Positions 12,756-23,900 of a DNA stretch of 64,000 nucleotides are shown in pieces. Location: positions 4,092,001-4,156,000 of the forward strand of contig NZ_AP022584.1 in the NCBI RefSeq assembly GCF_010731675.1. Direction: 5' to 3'. Made by a program: the position numbers and the translations under genes. This stretch comes from Mycobacterium marseillense. Lineage in GTDB: Bacteria; Actinomycetota; Actinomycetes; Mycobacteriales; Mycobacteriaceae. The notes under the pieces were generated by a model. The model was not told the origin of the DNA and made no database searches. It worked only from the letters and a program-made list of their open reading frames with translations. Numbering within the stretch: the stretch's first letter is position 1; every line of letters begins with the position of its first letter.

Positions 12756-12771
12756 TGTGAACTGGATCACA
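12756..12771 (-). promoter_or_regulatory. Perfect CRP-type operator (TGTGA-N6-TCACA)
   Basis: The sequence TGTGAACTGGATCACA matches the consensus of mycobacterial CRP (Rv3676) at all ten half-site positions. It lies about 20 bases upstream of the secreted-protein ATG. That position, downstream of or over a promoter, would suit repression, though the transcription start is unknown. It probably controls the three-gene operon reading leftwards. Confidence 0.7.
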
Positions 12772-12841
12772 ACGAAATGAGTATTGTCCCGCAATTGGCC
12801 GATTCAAACCGTCGGCGAAACTATTACTCAGGCGTTAATTC

Positions 12842-12857
12842 GGCGCCGCCGGGCGCC
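12842..12857 (-). terminator. GC hairpin after embB
   Basis: GGCGCC-GCCG-GGCGCC forms a 6-bp stem with a 4-base loop, 37 bases after the embB stop codon. It is flanked by AT-rich sequence but no U-run follows. It could slow or end emb transcription before the secreted-protein operon. Confidence 0.35.
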
Positions 12858-12894
12858 ATTTAAACGCGCCGACAAATAACGCTTTGCGCCGCGT

Positions 12895-15800
12895 TTACGG
12901 CTTGATGCGGATCTGACCCGGCGTCCACCATCCGGTGCGGGTCGCGCTGCCCAGCTCGAGTTGCGCGGGCTGAGCGTCGGCGATGGTGTCGAATTTGCGC
13001 AGCGACCCCCAGTCGCGGCCCCAATCGTGGGACAGGTACGTCGACATCACGTGGGCCCGCAACAACAGATCGGTGATGCCGAGCAAGCCACCATTGACCC
13101 CGTCCTGCCAGGTATCCGTGTCCTGCTTCTTGGCGTTGTAGTCCGGGGTGATGCGGAACTTCGGGATTTCGGTGACGCCGTTGGTGTGCAGCATCGGCTG
13201 CTGGCACGGGAAGGCCAACCCGACCGCCCAGTCCATCAGCACCGGCTGGGTCGAGCCGATGTACTCCTGCAAGGAGCGCAGCTCCGGAACCCGCGGCGGG
13301 GTCACCGCGATCCAGTCCTCCGGTGTCAGGGACAGGTCCTCGGCCACCACGCGCACGGCGACCGCGTCGGCGGGCAGCTGCGAACGTGCGAACCGCAGGT
13401 TTCGCCACACCTTGGGTTGTTCGCCGTAGAGGTCGTAGGGCACCAGGCGGCCCGCCGGCAGTACGGAGCCGTCCGGGCCGGGCCTGCCGAATTCCAATTC
13501 CACCGTCTGCCCGGTGGTGTGGTGGTGCAGGATGCTGTTGCCGGTGATGGTGCCCGCGGCTGTGATGACGACCAGCGGGTGTCCGGCGTCGGGCTTCGGC
13601 AGCTGGTACCACGCCGAGTTCAGCCTGCTCTGCTGTTGTGCGCCGGTGGCGAAGCTGCCCGCCACCGGAACTTGCTGAGGGTTCAGGCCGTACGGCAGCG
13701 GTACCGTCGATCCGTTGATGCCCGGCGTCGTCAGCTTGAGTGGTGCATCCCAGTCGTAGTCGGTTCCGGGCTGCGGCACCGACGTTTCCTTGACCGACTC
13801 GGCCAGGGTGCGGTCCGGAACGCCGTTGGGGCTGAATCCTGTTGGGCGCTCACCACCCAGCGGCCCCAACGGTCCGTAACTGCCGGGCTCCCCTGTTTTG
13901 AAAGGCGCCATGAAACCGTCGTTGCTGTCCGGCTCGACGAGCACGTCGTCGGCCAGGCCGCAGCCGCCGCTGAACTCGCGCAGGTTGTCCCAGGCATTGG
14001 AGTAGGTGGGGTACTGCCGAACGATGCCGGCCGTCATCGATGCGATGAACACCAGTGCCATGAAGCCGGCCGCGAGGGGGATAGGTGCCGCCGTCAGCGC
14101 CCGGGCTACGCGGCCCTCGCCGTGGTCGCGGGACGCGAAGTGCAACCGGATCGCGTACAACACGGCCAGCACGAACAGCGCGAAAAAGATTGTGCTGACC
14201 GAGATCCCACCGATCTTCGGCATGCTGCTGTTGAACGGTACGCCGTAACTCGAGACGTACCACCAGCCGTTGGTGGTGGCGAAACACAAGGCCAGCACGA
14301 AGAACACCGCCGCGAGGAACGCCATCCGGTTGCGCGACCAGCGCAACACCGCCGGTGAGACCAGCACGGTGGCCAGGGCGGCCATCGCCGCCCCCACCGC
14401 GGCGAAGAGCCCGAAGTGGTGCACCCACTTGGTAGGCGTGAACATCAGGAAGAACATGGTGCCGAAGATGACACCCATCAGCCGCCACGCCGGACCGCGG
14501 GCCACTCCCGGAACTCGCTTGCGCCGCAACATGATGAACACGGCCGTGAACAGACACAGCGCGGTGATCAGGAAGCCGAAGCGCCGCGACAGCGAGCCAT
14601 CGACGGTAGGCAGAATCAGGTAGTAATAGCGCAGGTTCTCGGTGTACCAGGCCTGGCTGGGGCCGATCGACGTGCGAATCCTGGTGGCTTCCAGCACGGT
14701 TGACAGCGTCTGGTCGGCGAAAACGACGGTCAGGATGACCGTGGCGGCGGCCAGCATGGGCGCCACCAGCGGCCACGTGCCGACCAGGCGGTGGCGGCGG
14801 ACCAAAATTCGCAGGATCGGTCGGCCGCCGGCGATCAGCGCGGCGACCGCGATCAACCCGGTGGGCTGGACGCCGAGCGTGAACGCCGCGGTGATGACCG
14901 CCAATGCCGCGGGTGTGAGCCGGCTGTACCGCATGGAGCGCTCGATCAGGACGTAGGTGATCAGCGAACCGACCGCGATGATCGGCTCAGGGCGCAGGCC
15001 ATTGTCGAACGGCATCCAGGCCGTCAGCAGCACCATTCCTGCCGCCCAGTTGGCGGCCTTGCTGGAGGCGACCGCGGGCCCCAACCGGGGCAGCACCTCG
15101 CGCGAGAGCAGCAGCCAGCACACGATTCCGGCGATCAAATCCGGCAACCGCATCCACAGGCTGGCGTCGGTGACATGGGTCATCAGCGCCAGCAAGTTGT
15201 AGTACCAGCCGAAGGGATCCTCCGGGCTGCCGAACCACCGGAAGTAGTTGGACATGTAGCCGGCGCGGTCGGCGACCCGCGCCATGCCCAGGATGTAGCC
15301 GTCGTCGGAGGAGTTCGCCCCGATCACGTGCCAGAGCAAGAACCCGCCGATCACCGCGACATCGGCGAGGGTGAATGTGCGCCAGTTCGCCGGAATGAGC
15401 CGGCGCATCCGGTGCCCGTCCAGCTGGTCGAGCCGCCACAACGCGATCAACGCGACGATGGTGGCCACGATCGCCGCCACCATCGCGGCCAGCTTCAACG
15501 TGGTTGGGGTGGTGGAGAACCGGGTGTCGATGGTCGCAGACAGCCTCAATCCGGCCGGCGCCGGACCGGTCAGGTCGGTGAACACCCCCACGATCTGCGG
15601 CCGCAGGTTCGGGTCGGAGAAACCGCCCGTAATCGGTTTGCCCGCTGCATCATTCAGTCCGACAAAGGTGGCGAAGGCGCCGGCTTTGGTCGAGGTGATC
15701 TCGATGCTGGAACATCCGGGGACGCCTGCGGCTCCTGCCACCTGATCCCGAGGCGCGCTGGCGATCACCACGTTGCGGTCGGTGACGTCGACGCGCTTGC

Positions 15801-16119
15801 CGTTGACGACCACGAACAACGCGTTGAGCGCGGCGTCCTTGCCCTTCTTGGGCGCCGTACTCAGCACGACCCCACCCTCCGGCGGCAGGGCGCGCACCGT
15901 AGAGCACGGTACGGTTGCCGTCACGTCGACCGGGGTCAGCGAAATCAGCGGCGCGGTAACGCTGTTCAGCTGACCGTTTTGCGGCCAATTCAGTGTCGCG
16001 GTGGTCTGCACGACGGGCAGCAGCGGCGTCGCGACCGACAGCACGAACCCGATCAGGCCGGCGATGGTCGCCACCCAACGTGTCCCCCGCACGTCCTTGC
16101 TGGCGGTCGGCGTGCTCAT
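12895..16119 (-). CDS. embB: Arabinosyltransferase EmbB
   Basis: EmbB is a GT-C membrane enzyme that uses decaprenyl-phosphoryl-arabinose to build the branched terminal arabinan of arabinogalactan, as a dimer with EmbA. The 1074-residue protein has an N-terminal membrane helix, a periplasmic jelly-roll domain, a multi-helix core and a C-terminal carbohydrate-binding region. The catalytic Asp pair is D272-D273 in [12 protein letters not shown]. Met279 corresponds to Met306 of the M. tuberculosis ethambutol-resistance region and is wild type. The residue 100 further on, Pro379 in LRPEPII, aligns with M. tuberculosis Gly406. The ATG overlaps the embA stop (ATGA), so the two are coupled. Confidence 0.97.
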   Translation of the reverse strand: MSTPTASKDVRGTRWVATIAGLIGFVLSVATPLLPVVQTTATLNWPQNGQLNSVTAPLISLTPVDVTATVPCSTVRALPPEGGVVLSTAPKKGKDAALNALFVVVNGKRVDVTDRNVVIASAPRDQVAGAAGVPGCSSIEITSTKAGAFATFVGLNDAAGKPITGGFSDPNLRPQIVGVFTDLTGPAPAGLRLSATIDTRFSTTPTTLKLAAMVAAIVATIVALIALWRLDQLDGHRMRRLIPANWRTFTLADVAVIGGFLLWHVIGANSSDDGYILGMARVADRAGYMSNYFRWFGSPEDPFGWYYNLLALMTHVTDASLWMRLPDLIAGIVCWLLLSREVLPRLGPAVASSKAANWAAGMVLLTAWMPFDNGLRPEPIIAVGSLITYVLIERSMRYSRLTPAALAVITAAFTLGVQPTGLIAVAALIAGGRPILRILVRRHRLVGTWPLVAPMLAAATVILTVVFADQTLSTVLEATRIRTSIGPSQAWYTENLRYYYLILPTVDGSLSRRFGFLITALCLFTAVFIMLRRKRVPGVARGPAWRLMGVIFGTMFFLMFTPTKWVHHFGLFAAVGAAMAALATVLVSPAVLRWSRNRMAFLAAVFFVLALCFATTNGWWYVSSYGVPFNSSMPKIGGISVSTIFFALFVLAVLYAIRLHFASRDHGEGRVARALTAAPIPLAAGFMALVFIASMTAGIVRQYPTYSNAWDNLREFSGGCGLADDVLVEPDSNDGFMAPFKTGEPGSYGPLGPLGGERPTGFSPNGVPDRTLAESVKETSVPQPGTDYDWDAPLKLTTPGINGSTVPLPYGLNPQQVPVAGSFATGAQQQSRLNSAWYQLPKPDAGHPLVVITAAGTITGNSILHHHTTGQTVELEFGRPGPDGSVLPAGRLVPYDLYGEQPKVWRNLRFARSQLPADAVAVRVVAEDLSLTPEDWIAVTPPRVPELRSLQEYIGSTQPVLMDWAVGLAFPCQQPMLHTNGVTEIPKFRITPDYNAKKQDTDTWQDGVNGGLLGITDLLLRAHVMSTYLSHDWGRDWGSLRKFDTIADAQPAQLELGSATRTGWWTPGQIRIKP

Positions 16120-19100
16120 GGGAGCGCCCGAATCGGTCCCTGCCGGCTCCAGCCGTGCACTGGCATCACACCCTGTTCGATTACGGCGTCCGGCGCCTGA
16201 TCAGCCGCGATCAAACGGAAGTACTGCTCGACGGATCCCCAGTCGCGATACCAGTCGCCGCGCAGATACGTCGAGATCGTCGAGGTACGAAGCATCGTCT
16301 GAGCGAACAGGAACGGGCCACCCGCCTCGCCGGCCTGCCAGCCGTTCGACGACGATGCCGTCTGTTTGTGGTCGGGCAGGATCCGGTATTGCGGAAGTTC
16401 GGCGACGCCAAGGTGTTCGGAGAACGGCCGCTGGCACGGGAAGTTCGCGGCGGTCGCGATGTCCATCAGCACGGGTGTGCGCGACCCGATCAGCTGCTGC
16501 AAGGTTTCGGTCACCGGGACCCGGGGTGGCGTGAACGCGAACCACTGATCCGAACTCAGGTTCGGGTCGTAGGCGACTATCCGCGCCACGTTGGCCTCCG
16601 GCGGCGCCCACGCCAGCGGGAACCGCAGGTTGCGCCACGCCGGCTCCGGGCCGATATCGATCGGCTGCACCTCGGTGAGCGGCTGGGTCGTCCCGTCCGG
16701 GCGGGCAACTCCCCATTGCAGTTTGAGCGACTGTCCGTAGGTGAAGGTGCCGTCTTCTTTGTAGGACCAGATGGAACCGGCTGCCGACACCACGACGATC
16801 GGCCGGTCCGGGGTGCGGGGCGGCAGCTGGTACCAGGCCGAGGTGGCGGTGGCGGCCAAAGAGTTTTCGCCATAGCTACCCATCACCGGAGTGCGGGCCG
16901 GGTCCAGCCCGAACGGCAGCGCCGCATCCGAGCCGTTGACGCCCACTGGGCCTTTCCCGCCGGCCGTGCCCGCGGAGTCACTCATGGCCGCGTTGGGCTT
17001 GTTGGGTGACGCGTCGGAATTGACCACCCCGGGCTTGGTGACCACCGGGTACGACCTCAGATCCAGGCCCACGCCTTCGGGTTTGAAGCCCACCGGATTG
17101 GCGCCACCGAGCGGACCATCGGCGCCGAAGGTCTGGCCCGGCGCCGGTGCCAGCATGCCGGCATTGGGGTCGGGCTCGGCCAGCACGTCGTCTGCCATGG
17201 CGCAGCTGCTGGGCGACAGCCCGGAACTGAGGGCGGCGAGGTTGGCCTTGCCGGTGGTGTACAGGGGGTAGCGGAACACCGCGCCCTTAGTCAGCGACGC
17301 GACCTCGCCGACGACCATGATGGTCGCGACCACCAGCAGCGGGGTCGACGCCAGGACGCGGTTGCGCCGCTTGTCCTTGACCTCGGTGTGGCCGGCGTAG
17401 TCCATCCGGAAGTGCTGCCAGGCGGCCAGCAGGCCGGTGATGATCGACAAGGTCAAGAACATCGACGTCACCGGGTGGCTGGCGACGACGGGCTGGATGT
17501 CGTACCACGGCACCCCGTAGTTGCCCACGTAGAACCATCCGTTGATGCCGGAGGTGGCAACCGCCAGCACGAACAGCAGCGCCGTGACGTACAGCGTCAG
17601 GTTGCGGCGGTTGTGCAGGCCGATCCGCGAGCACGCGAATGCGGTGACCGCGCCCAGCGCGCCGGCCAGTCCGGCGAAGGCGCCGAACTGGATCGCCCAC
17701 TTCGTCGGGGTGAACGTCAATAGCAACAGGCCGATCGCGGTGGTGCCGATCAGCCGCCAGGCCGGACCGCGGGCCACGCCGGGAACGCGGCCGCGGCGCA
17801 GCAGGATGACGAGCATCCCGAACAGGCACAGCAACAGGATCAGCACCGCGAACCGCCGCGCCATCGACCCGTCGGGGTTGGATTCGACGGTGAGGAAGTA
17901 GTAGCGCAGCCAGTCCTGATACCAGGCGATCGTCGGCCCGACCTTGTATTTGATGCGAGCGGACTCCAGCACCGTGGCCAGTGTCTGGCTGCGGAACACC
18001 ACCACGAGGATCACCGCGAGCGACGCCGCCAGCACCGCCAGGGGTGCCAGCAGGCCGTCGGTGGCCCGGCGGCGGCGGATGGTCTGGGCGACGGCGCGCG
18101 CCCCGGTCAGCAGGGCGGCGACGGCGATCAACCCCTGCGGCGCCAGCGTCGCGCTCAGGAGCGCCACGATGATGGAGACCGCCGCCGGGGCGAGTCGTCG
18201 CAGCGCGATCGCGCGTTCCACCAGCATCCAGGTGACCAGCACCCCGAGGGCGATCAGCGGTTCGGGCCGCAGCCCGTTGTTGAACGGCAGCCAGGCCGCC
18301 ACGAACACCGCGCCCGCCGTGAAGACGGCGACGCGGTTGGCCGCCAGGCCGCCCCTGCCGGGGCCCAGGCGGCGCAGCATCCAATGGCTGATGATCAGCC
18401 AGCAGGCGATGGCGGCCAGCGTGGCGGGCAGCCGCATCCAGACGCCGGCCGTGCTCACCGAGGCGAGCTTGGACAGCACCCCGAGATACCAGTCGAAGGG
18501 GGCATCGGTGGTGCCGAAGTAGCGGTAGTAGTTGGTGACGTAGCCGGCGCCGGGGGCGACGCGGGCAATGGTCAGGTTGTAGCCGTCGTCCGACGTGGTG
18601 GCGCCAATGATGTGCCACAGCAACAGGGTTGCGATCACCGCGGCGTCGGCGATCCACGTCGCCGGCCCGACGCGCCGCCAGTTGGCCAGGTGCGTGCCCG
18701 GTCGGTACCTGGACAACCAGGCGATGGGGGAGCGCCAGTTGAGCAGCGCGCTGCCGCCTCGGCTGCGGCGGTCCAGCACCGCGAGCGCGATGATGGCCGT
18801 CAGCACGGCCAGGACGCCGAGCACCATCACGATCTTCTTGGCGACGGTGGGCGCCGTGATGAATCGGGTGTCGATGTCGACGCGGGCCGATAGCCCCGGG
18901 CCCGCGGGCACCTTCAGATCGGTGAAGATCCCGCCGACCTGCGGCTTCTTCTCGGCCGGCAGGACCCCGGACGCGCCGGGAAGGCCGACGAACTCGGCGC
19001 CGGCCGCCCCGATGCCGGCCCAGGCGTGCAGCACGGTGCAGGCCCCGGCGGCGATGGCCGAACGCTGCGCCACCGCCGCGACGGTGTCGCGGAACGCCAC

Positions 19101-19442
19101 GACGACGACGTCCTTGTTGGCCCGCACGAACAGCCCGTTCTTGCCGGCGTCCATCCCGCCGGGGGGCAGCGTCGAGACCACCAGGCCGCCGTCGGCGGGC
19201 AGGGTGGCGATGTCCGAGCAGGGAATGGAGATGTCCAGCGCGCGGGGCGCCCCCGACACCAGGGGCGCGGTGATCTGGCTGACGTGCCCGTCCACGGTGC
19301 CCTGCGGCCACAGCACCGTCGCCGTGGTCTGCCGTGCCGGAAGCACCGGCACGAGGAGGCACAACAACAGCCCCGCGATTCCCGCGACCGCGGCCACCGA
19401 TCGTGGGATCCGCTGCGATCGCTCATTACGGTCGTGGGGCAC
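16116..19442 (-). CDS. embA: Arabinosyltransferase EmbA
   Basis: EmbA is the partner of EmbB in adding the arabinan branch to arabinogalactan. The 1108 residues show the family layout: signal-anchor helix near 15-35, a periplasmic domain, the catalytic Asp pair D285-D286 in [10 protein letters not shown], a membrane core with [11 protein letters not shown], and a soluble C-terminal domain ending in [11 protein letters not shown]. The GTG start lies 65 bases after the stop of the DinB-fold gene, not after embC as in M. tuberculosis. EmbA may therefore be transcribed from a promoter of the inserted operon or by read-through from embC. I see no strong promoter in the 65-base gap. Confidence 0.96.
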   Translation of the reverse strand: MPHDRNERSQRIPRSVAAVAGIAGLLLCLLVPVLPARQTTATVLWPQGTVDGHVSQITAPLVSGAPRALDISIPCSDIATLPADGGLVVSTLPPGGMDAGKNGLFVRANKDVVVVAFRDTVAAVAQRSAIAAGACTVLHAWAGIGAAGAEFVGLPGASGVLPAEKKPQVGGIFTDLKVPAGPGLSARVDIDTRFITAPTVAKKIVMVLGVLAVLTAIIALAVLDRRSRGGSALLNWRSPIAWLSRYRPGTHLANWRRVGPATWIADAAVIATLLLWHIIGATTSDDGYNLTIARVAPGAGYVTNYYRYFGTTDAPFDWYLGVLSKLASVSTAGVWMRLPATLAAIACWLIISHWMLRRLGPGRGGLAANRVAVFTAGAVFVAAWLPFNNGLRPEPLIALGVLVTWMLVERAIALRRLAPAAVSIIVALLSATLAPQGLIAVAALLTGARAVAQTIRRRRATDGLLAPLAVLAASLAVILVVVFRSQTLATVLESARIKYKVGPTIAWYQDWLRYYFLTVESNPDGSMARRFAVLILLLCLFGMLVILLRRGRVPGVARGPAWRLIGTTAIGLLLLTFTPTKWAIQFGAFAGLAGALGAVTAFACSRIGLHNRRNLTLYVTALLFVLAVATSGINGWFYVGNYGVPWYDIQPVVASHPVTSMFLTLSIITGLLAAWQHFRMDYAGHTEVKDKRRNRVLASTPLLVVATIMVVGEVASLTKGAVFRYPLYTTGKANLAALSSGLSPSSCAMADDVLAEPDPNAGMLAPAPGQTFGADGPLGGANPVGFKPEGVGLDLRSYPVVTKPGVVNSDASPNKPNAAMSDSAGTAGGKGPVGVNGSDAALPFGLDPARTPVMGSYGENSLAATATSAWYQLPPRTPDRPIVVVSAAGSIWSYKEDGTFTYGQSLKLQWGVARPDGTTQPLTEVQPIDIGPEPAWRNLRFPLAWAPPEANVARIVAYDPNLSSDQWFAFTPPRVPVTETLQQLIGSRTPVLMDIATAANFPCQRPFSEHLGVAELPQYRILPDHKQTASSSNGWQAGEAGGPFLFAQTMLRTSTISTYLRGDWYRDWGSVEQYFRLIAADQAPDAVIEQGVMPVHGWSRQGPIRALP

Positions 19443-19507
19443 GAGGCTCGATCGTAAGCGACGCGGCTATGTCCGATGAGGACGCGGGGCCGCGCAGCGG
19501 TCAGCCG

Positions 19508-20131
19508 CTATGCGCCGAGCCGGGCCGCGAAAGTGGCGTGCCCCGGGCCGGCGAGGTCGGCGAGTGCGGCCGGGCGCCCGGACATCGCCATGAGAAGCGC
19601 CTCGCCCGGCCCGGTCACTTCGGGCCCGTCGCCGTGCGTCCACTCGAGGTCGGTGGCGCGCAGGCGCAGACCCCTGACTCGCCGTCCGGCGCCGAGCCTG
19701 GGGTTCCCGGGCACGAGCGAGAGGACCCGCTGTAGCCGGTCGGGCGGGACCTGGCGGGGCCGGTCAAGCGCGCGGCGGATGTCCTGGTGGTGGATCGTGC
19801 CGTCGACGAGGGCGATCATTCCCCCGAAACCCGCTGTCAATCCGCGGGGTTGGAGGTGACTGCGCAGGAATTCCAGCAATTGCGGCGGGGTCAGGTTGGC
19901 GAATTCGTCGACGCCCACCTGGTTGGCCCGGACCACCCGGCCCTTCGCAAAGCGCTTCAGCAGTCCCACGGCGCCGAGCTCTTCGTAGCTGACCACATGT
20001 GCGACAACGTCTTTCACGCTCCACTGTGTGCAGAGGCTGGGCGCCTCCCAGTCCTGGGGCGCCAGCGTGGCCAAAAATTCCGCGAGGTCGGCCCGTTCCG
20101 CGCGGGCCATGGGCATCAGGTCGGCGGTCAT
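19508..20131 (-). CDS. Maleylpyruvate isomerase-family (DinB-fold) protein
   Basis: This 207-residue protein belongs to the actinobacterial maleylpyruvate-isomerase/TIGR03083-type group of DinB-like proteins, many of which are thought to be mycothiol-dependent transferases or isomerases. Family marks are LCTQWSVKDVVAHVVSYE near residues 33-50 (possible metal ligand His45) and DGTIHHQDIRRAL near 110-122 (His114/His115). The ATG overlaps the stop of the SRPBCC gene (ATGA). It is the last gene of a three-gene ArsR operon lying between embC and embA. The substrate is unknown. Confidence 0.75.
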   Translation of the reverse strand: MTADLMPMARAERADLAEFLATLAPQDWEAPSLCTQWSVKDVVAHVVSYEELGAVGLLKRFAKGRVVRANQVGVDEFANLTPPQLLEFLRSHLQPRGLTAGFGGMIALVDGTIHHQDIRRALDRPRQVPPDRLQRVLSLVPGNPRLGAGRRVRGLRLRATDLEWTHGDGPEVTGPGEALLMAMSGRPAALADLAGPGHATFAARLGA

Positions 20132-20616
20132 CGCGGGTCACCACCGCTCAACAGGTCGGCGTAGCGCCCCAGGTAGAGCGGCCAGCCCGCGTCGCCGTCG
20201 ACCCCGTCGGCCACGGATGGCCACCCCGGCCCGTGCCGGTCGAGATGGCGGTGTTCGAGGTCCACCCGGGTGCGCCGGTCGGTCTGCGCGGTAAAGCGGA
20301 CTTCGACCTCGCTGGTCTTGACCGGATCGGTTTCCAGCTGCCAGGTCGGGCCGATGTCCCAGCTGAAGACGACCCGATGCGGGGGCTCGTAGACCAGGAT
20401 TCGCGCCCATCGGCAGACGCTGCCGTCGACGCCGCGGTCGTAGATGTGGCCACCCACGCGGGGCTCGAACACGGTCTCGGCGATGGGGACCGCCAACAGA
20501 TTGTGCTCGCGCGGCTTGAATGCGCCGAATCGTTGGGTGAAGACGGTGAACGCGCGCTCGAGCGGGGCGTTGACGACGACGTGGTGGGTGACGTTGGGCG
20601 TCCGCTGTGGTGTCAT
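20128..20616 (-). CDS. SRPBCC (AHSA1/START-like) family protein
   Basis: This 162-residue protein has the AHSA1-type SRPBCC fold: an N-terminal strand with VNAPLERAFTVFTQRFG, the VGGHIYDRGVDGS turn, and a C-terminal long helix ending in GWPLYLGRYADLLSGG. Such proteins bind small hydrophobic ligands and are very often encoded directly after an ArsR regulator, as here. The ATG at 20616 overlaps the ArsR stop (ATGA), and the stop overlaps the next gene. Ligand and role cannot be read from the sequence. Confidence 0.85.
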   Translation of the reverse strand: MTPQRTPNVTHHVVVNAPLERAFTVFTQRFGAFKPREHNLLAVPIAETVFEPRVGGHIYDRGVDGSVCRWARILVYEPPHRVVFSWDIGPTWQLETDPVKTSEVEVRFTAQTDRRTRVDLEHRHLDRHGPGWPSVADGVDGDAGWPLYLGRYADLLSGGDPR

Positions 20617-20936
20617 GTCGGTCCTTCGTTGGTTTCGTCGATGGTCTGCGCGTAGCCGGCGAGCGCTTGGGTCCAGAACCGGTCGAGGTCGGTGCGGAGT
20701 GCCTCGAGACCGGTGGGGTCGAGCTGATAGACGCGACGGGTTCCGACGGCGCGGTCGCGCACCAGCCCGGCGCATTTGAGCACCTTGAGGTGTTGCGACA
20801 CCGCGGGCCTGCTGACCGGGAGGTCGCGCGCCAACTCGCCGACCGCCGACGGGCCATGCGCGAGGCGTTCCACGATGGCGCGTCGCGTGCCGTCCGCCAA
20901 TGCCAGCCACACGTCACCGGTTTGGTAAGTGACCAC
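20613..20936 (-). CDS. ArsR-family transcriptional regulator
   Basis: This 107-residue winged-helix repressor has ALADGTRRAIVERLAHGP (helices 1-2) and the recognition segment LPVSRPAVSQHLKVLKCAGL. There is no ELCVCDL-type cysteine metal site, so it is not a classic arsenic or metal sensor; ArsR proteins paired with SRPBCC proteins usually sense something else or are controlled by the partner. The GTG start has a likely -10 (TATGCT) eight bases upstream, pointing to a leaderless mRNA. An inverted repeat at 20942-20957 overlaps that -10 and is the likely autoregulatory operator. Confidence 0.88.
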   Translation of the reverse strand: MVTYQTGDVWLALADGTRRAIVERLAHGPSAVGELARDLPVSRPAVSQHLKVLKCAGLVRDRAVGTRRVYQLDPTGLEALRTDLDRFWTQALAGYAQTIDETNEGPT

Positions 20937-20941
20937 GAACC

Positions 20942-20957
20942 GTAAGCATAGACTTAC
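20942..20957 (-). promoter_or_regulatory. Candidate ArsR operator overlapping a leaderless promoter
   Basis: GTAAG-N6-CTTAC is a perfect 5-bp inverted repeat. Read on the minus strand it contains TATGCT, a TANNNT-type -10 whose spacing puts transcription start at the ArsR GTG codon. Overlap of operator and -10 suits simple autorepression. Confidence 0.5.
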
Positions 20958-20991
20958 CGAATTCGGCCTTCAAGGGCCGCGGCCAGGGCGT

Positions 20992-23900
20992 CTAGGTCTT
21001 GCGCAGCGGCGCCGGGTTCCACAGACCGCTGCGCGTTGCCGTCCCCAGGAGCAGGTCGGCGGGCTGGGCGCCCGGGTAATAGGGCGTCAGCCGTTGCAGC
21101 GAGCCCCAGTCGCGGGACCAGTCGTCCTTCAAATAGGTGGCCACCGTGGTCGCTTTCACCAGCAGCTCGGTGACACCTAGCGGGCCACCGCCGTTGTTGT
21201 CCATCACGGGCGAGTTGGCCTCGGCGCCGAACCGGTCGGGCAGGATGCGCCATTTCGGTGTCTCGTCGACGCCGCTCTGATGGCCGAACGGCCGCTGACA
21301 CGGGAACGCCAGCCCGACGAGCCAGTCCAAGAACACCGGGTCGGCCGAGCCCACCACGTCCTGCAGCGTGCGCAGCTGCGGAATGCGCGGCGACGTCAGC
21401 GCGATCCAGTGCTGCGGCGCCAGGTCTTCGTCGTCGGCGACCAACCGAATCTGGGTGGCGGAGCTGGGGATCGCCGACAGTGCCAGTCGCAGGTTGCGCC
21501 AGGCCGGGGAGGCCCCCACGTCGGCGAATTGGAACGAGCCGCCGGGGTGTCCACTGGCCGCCTGCTCGTCGGTGGCCCACTGCACCTGGACCTCGCGGGG
21601 GTCGAAGCGCCCGGACGCGCTGACCACCAGCAGCGGCCCCGCCTTGTCGCGCGCGGGCAGCCGATACCAGCCGGACCGCAGGTGCGCGGGAATCTGGATG
21701 CCCGAGCGCCAGCTGCCGAGCACCGGTGTGCGCGCGGGGTCGAGGTTGAAGGGCAGCTGGGCCGACGATCCGTTGATCCCCGGCGCGGGGGTGGTGCCGC
21801 CCTCGGTGCCCGGCTGGTTGCTGCCGGTCTTCTCCTCGTCGTTGACGAAGCTGCGGTCACCCGGCCGTTCCATCACCGGGTCGGCGCGGACGTCGGCGGG
21901 AATTCCGTTGGGCGTGAAGGCTTCCGACATGCCGGCGCCGAGGGCGTCCGCTGCCGAGCCGGTCACCGGCGACAGCATGCCCGCGTTCGGGTCCTGCTCC
22001 ACGAGCACGTCCTCGGCCAGCCCGCACGACTTGCCGGTCAGAGCTTGCAGGTTGGAGCGGCCGACCGACCATGCCGGGTACTGGTCGGTCATCGCCAGAG
22101 TCAGCGACGCCACCTCGAATACCACCAGCACCCACGTCGCAATTGCCAACGGCGACTGGATGATTCCGGCCACCCCTGCGCCCAGACGGGTTTTGGGCGG
22201 CCCGTTATCGGGGGCGACGAAGTGGAACCATGCCGCCAGCAGCAACACCACCACGGTCAGCCCGAGCAGCGCGGTGGCAAAGGCGTAATGCCACGCCGGG
22301 AACGCATTCGACCATGGCACACCGAAATTCGACACGTACCACCAGCCGTTGACGCTGGCGAACGACAGCGCCACCAGGAACAGCACGACGGCGGCGTACA
22401 CGGTGCGGTTGCGCCGCGACCGCATGGCCACCGCCGTCACGGCGACCGCGGCCAGCGCGCCCAGCGGCCCGGCCAACCCGGCGAACACGCCGAAGTGGTG
22501 GGTCCACTTGGTGGGCGTGAACATCATCGCGATGAAGGAGATGATGGTGATCCCGACGATGCGGCGGCTCGGCCCGGCGGCGGTGCCGGGAATTCGGCCC
22601 TTGCGCAACGACATTGCGACCGTGACCCCGAGCGCGAGCACCAGCGCCAGCACGGCGAACCGGCGGGCGACCGACCCGTCAGGGCTGGCCATGAACAGCC
22701 GCTCGTAGCGGATGTGTTCGTCGAACCAGCTCAGGCTGGGGCCGACGGCGCGCTTGAGCATGGTGGCCTGGACCTCGCCGGCCAGCGTCTGGTCGCGGAA
22801 GATCAGGATGGCGGTGACGGTGACCGCGGCCAGCAACGGCAGCACCAACGGCAGCGCGCCGAACCGTGTGATCCTGCGGTGCAGGATGGTGCGCAGCGGC
22901 CCGATCGCGACCAGCAGGGCGCCGATCGAGGCGATGCCCGTCGGCCCGGAGAACAGGGTCAGCGCCCCGATGATGCACGCGATCGCCACCGGTAGCAGCC
23001 GGCTGGTGGCCACCGCGCGCTCCACCGAACACCACGTCAGCAAGATGCCCAGGGCGATGATCGGCTCGGGGCGCAGGCCGTTGTCGAGCGGGAGCCAGAC
23101 CGCCAGGAACGTGCCCGCCGCGGTCCAGGCCGCCGCGCGGTTCCGCTTGACCGCATGACCCAGGCGCGGCATGACTTCCCGGCTGATCACCCACCAGCAC
23201 GTCAGCGACATCACCAAAGTCGGCAACCGCATCCAGATGCTGGTGGTGCTCACGTGGGCCCACAGCGCCAGCAGGTCGTAGTACCAGCCGAAGGGGGCCT
23301 CGGGCGTGCCGAACCAGCGGTAGTAGTTGGCCATGTAGCCGGCGTGCTCGGATACCCGGGCCATGGTCAGGATGTAGCCGTCGTCGGAGGTGTTGGCCCC
23401 GACGAAATGCCACCACACCAGTACCGCGATGACCAGGGCGTCCAGGCCACCGACGGACCACCAGCGCGCGGGCAGGAAGCGGCGGTGCCGGGTGCCGTCG
23501 GCGGTGTCGAGCCGGTGCAGCGCGATCAGGGAGGCGGCGGTCAGCACCAGCCCCAGGATCATCGCCGCCATCTTCAGCGGGGTGGGGCTGCTGCTGTAGC
23601 GGGTGTCGACGGTGGCCGAGAAGCTCAGCCCGGGTGGGGTCGGCCCACTCAGATCGGTGAAGACGCCGACGATCTGCGGGCGGAAGTCGTAGCCGCTCTT
23701 CTCCCCGCGCAGCGGCGAGCCGGGATGTTCGGAGTTGGGTCCCTGGGTCAGCCCGACGAACTCGGCGGTCACCCGGTCGGCGTGCGCGGTGAACGTCAGC
23801 CGCTGGCAGGCCGGGCTGAGCACCTGGCTCAGTGGGGCGCTGACCACCGGGACGTTGCGCACCACCAGCACCAGCTCGTCGTTGGCCCGCACGATCAGCA

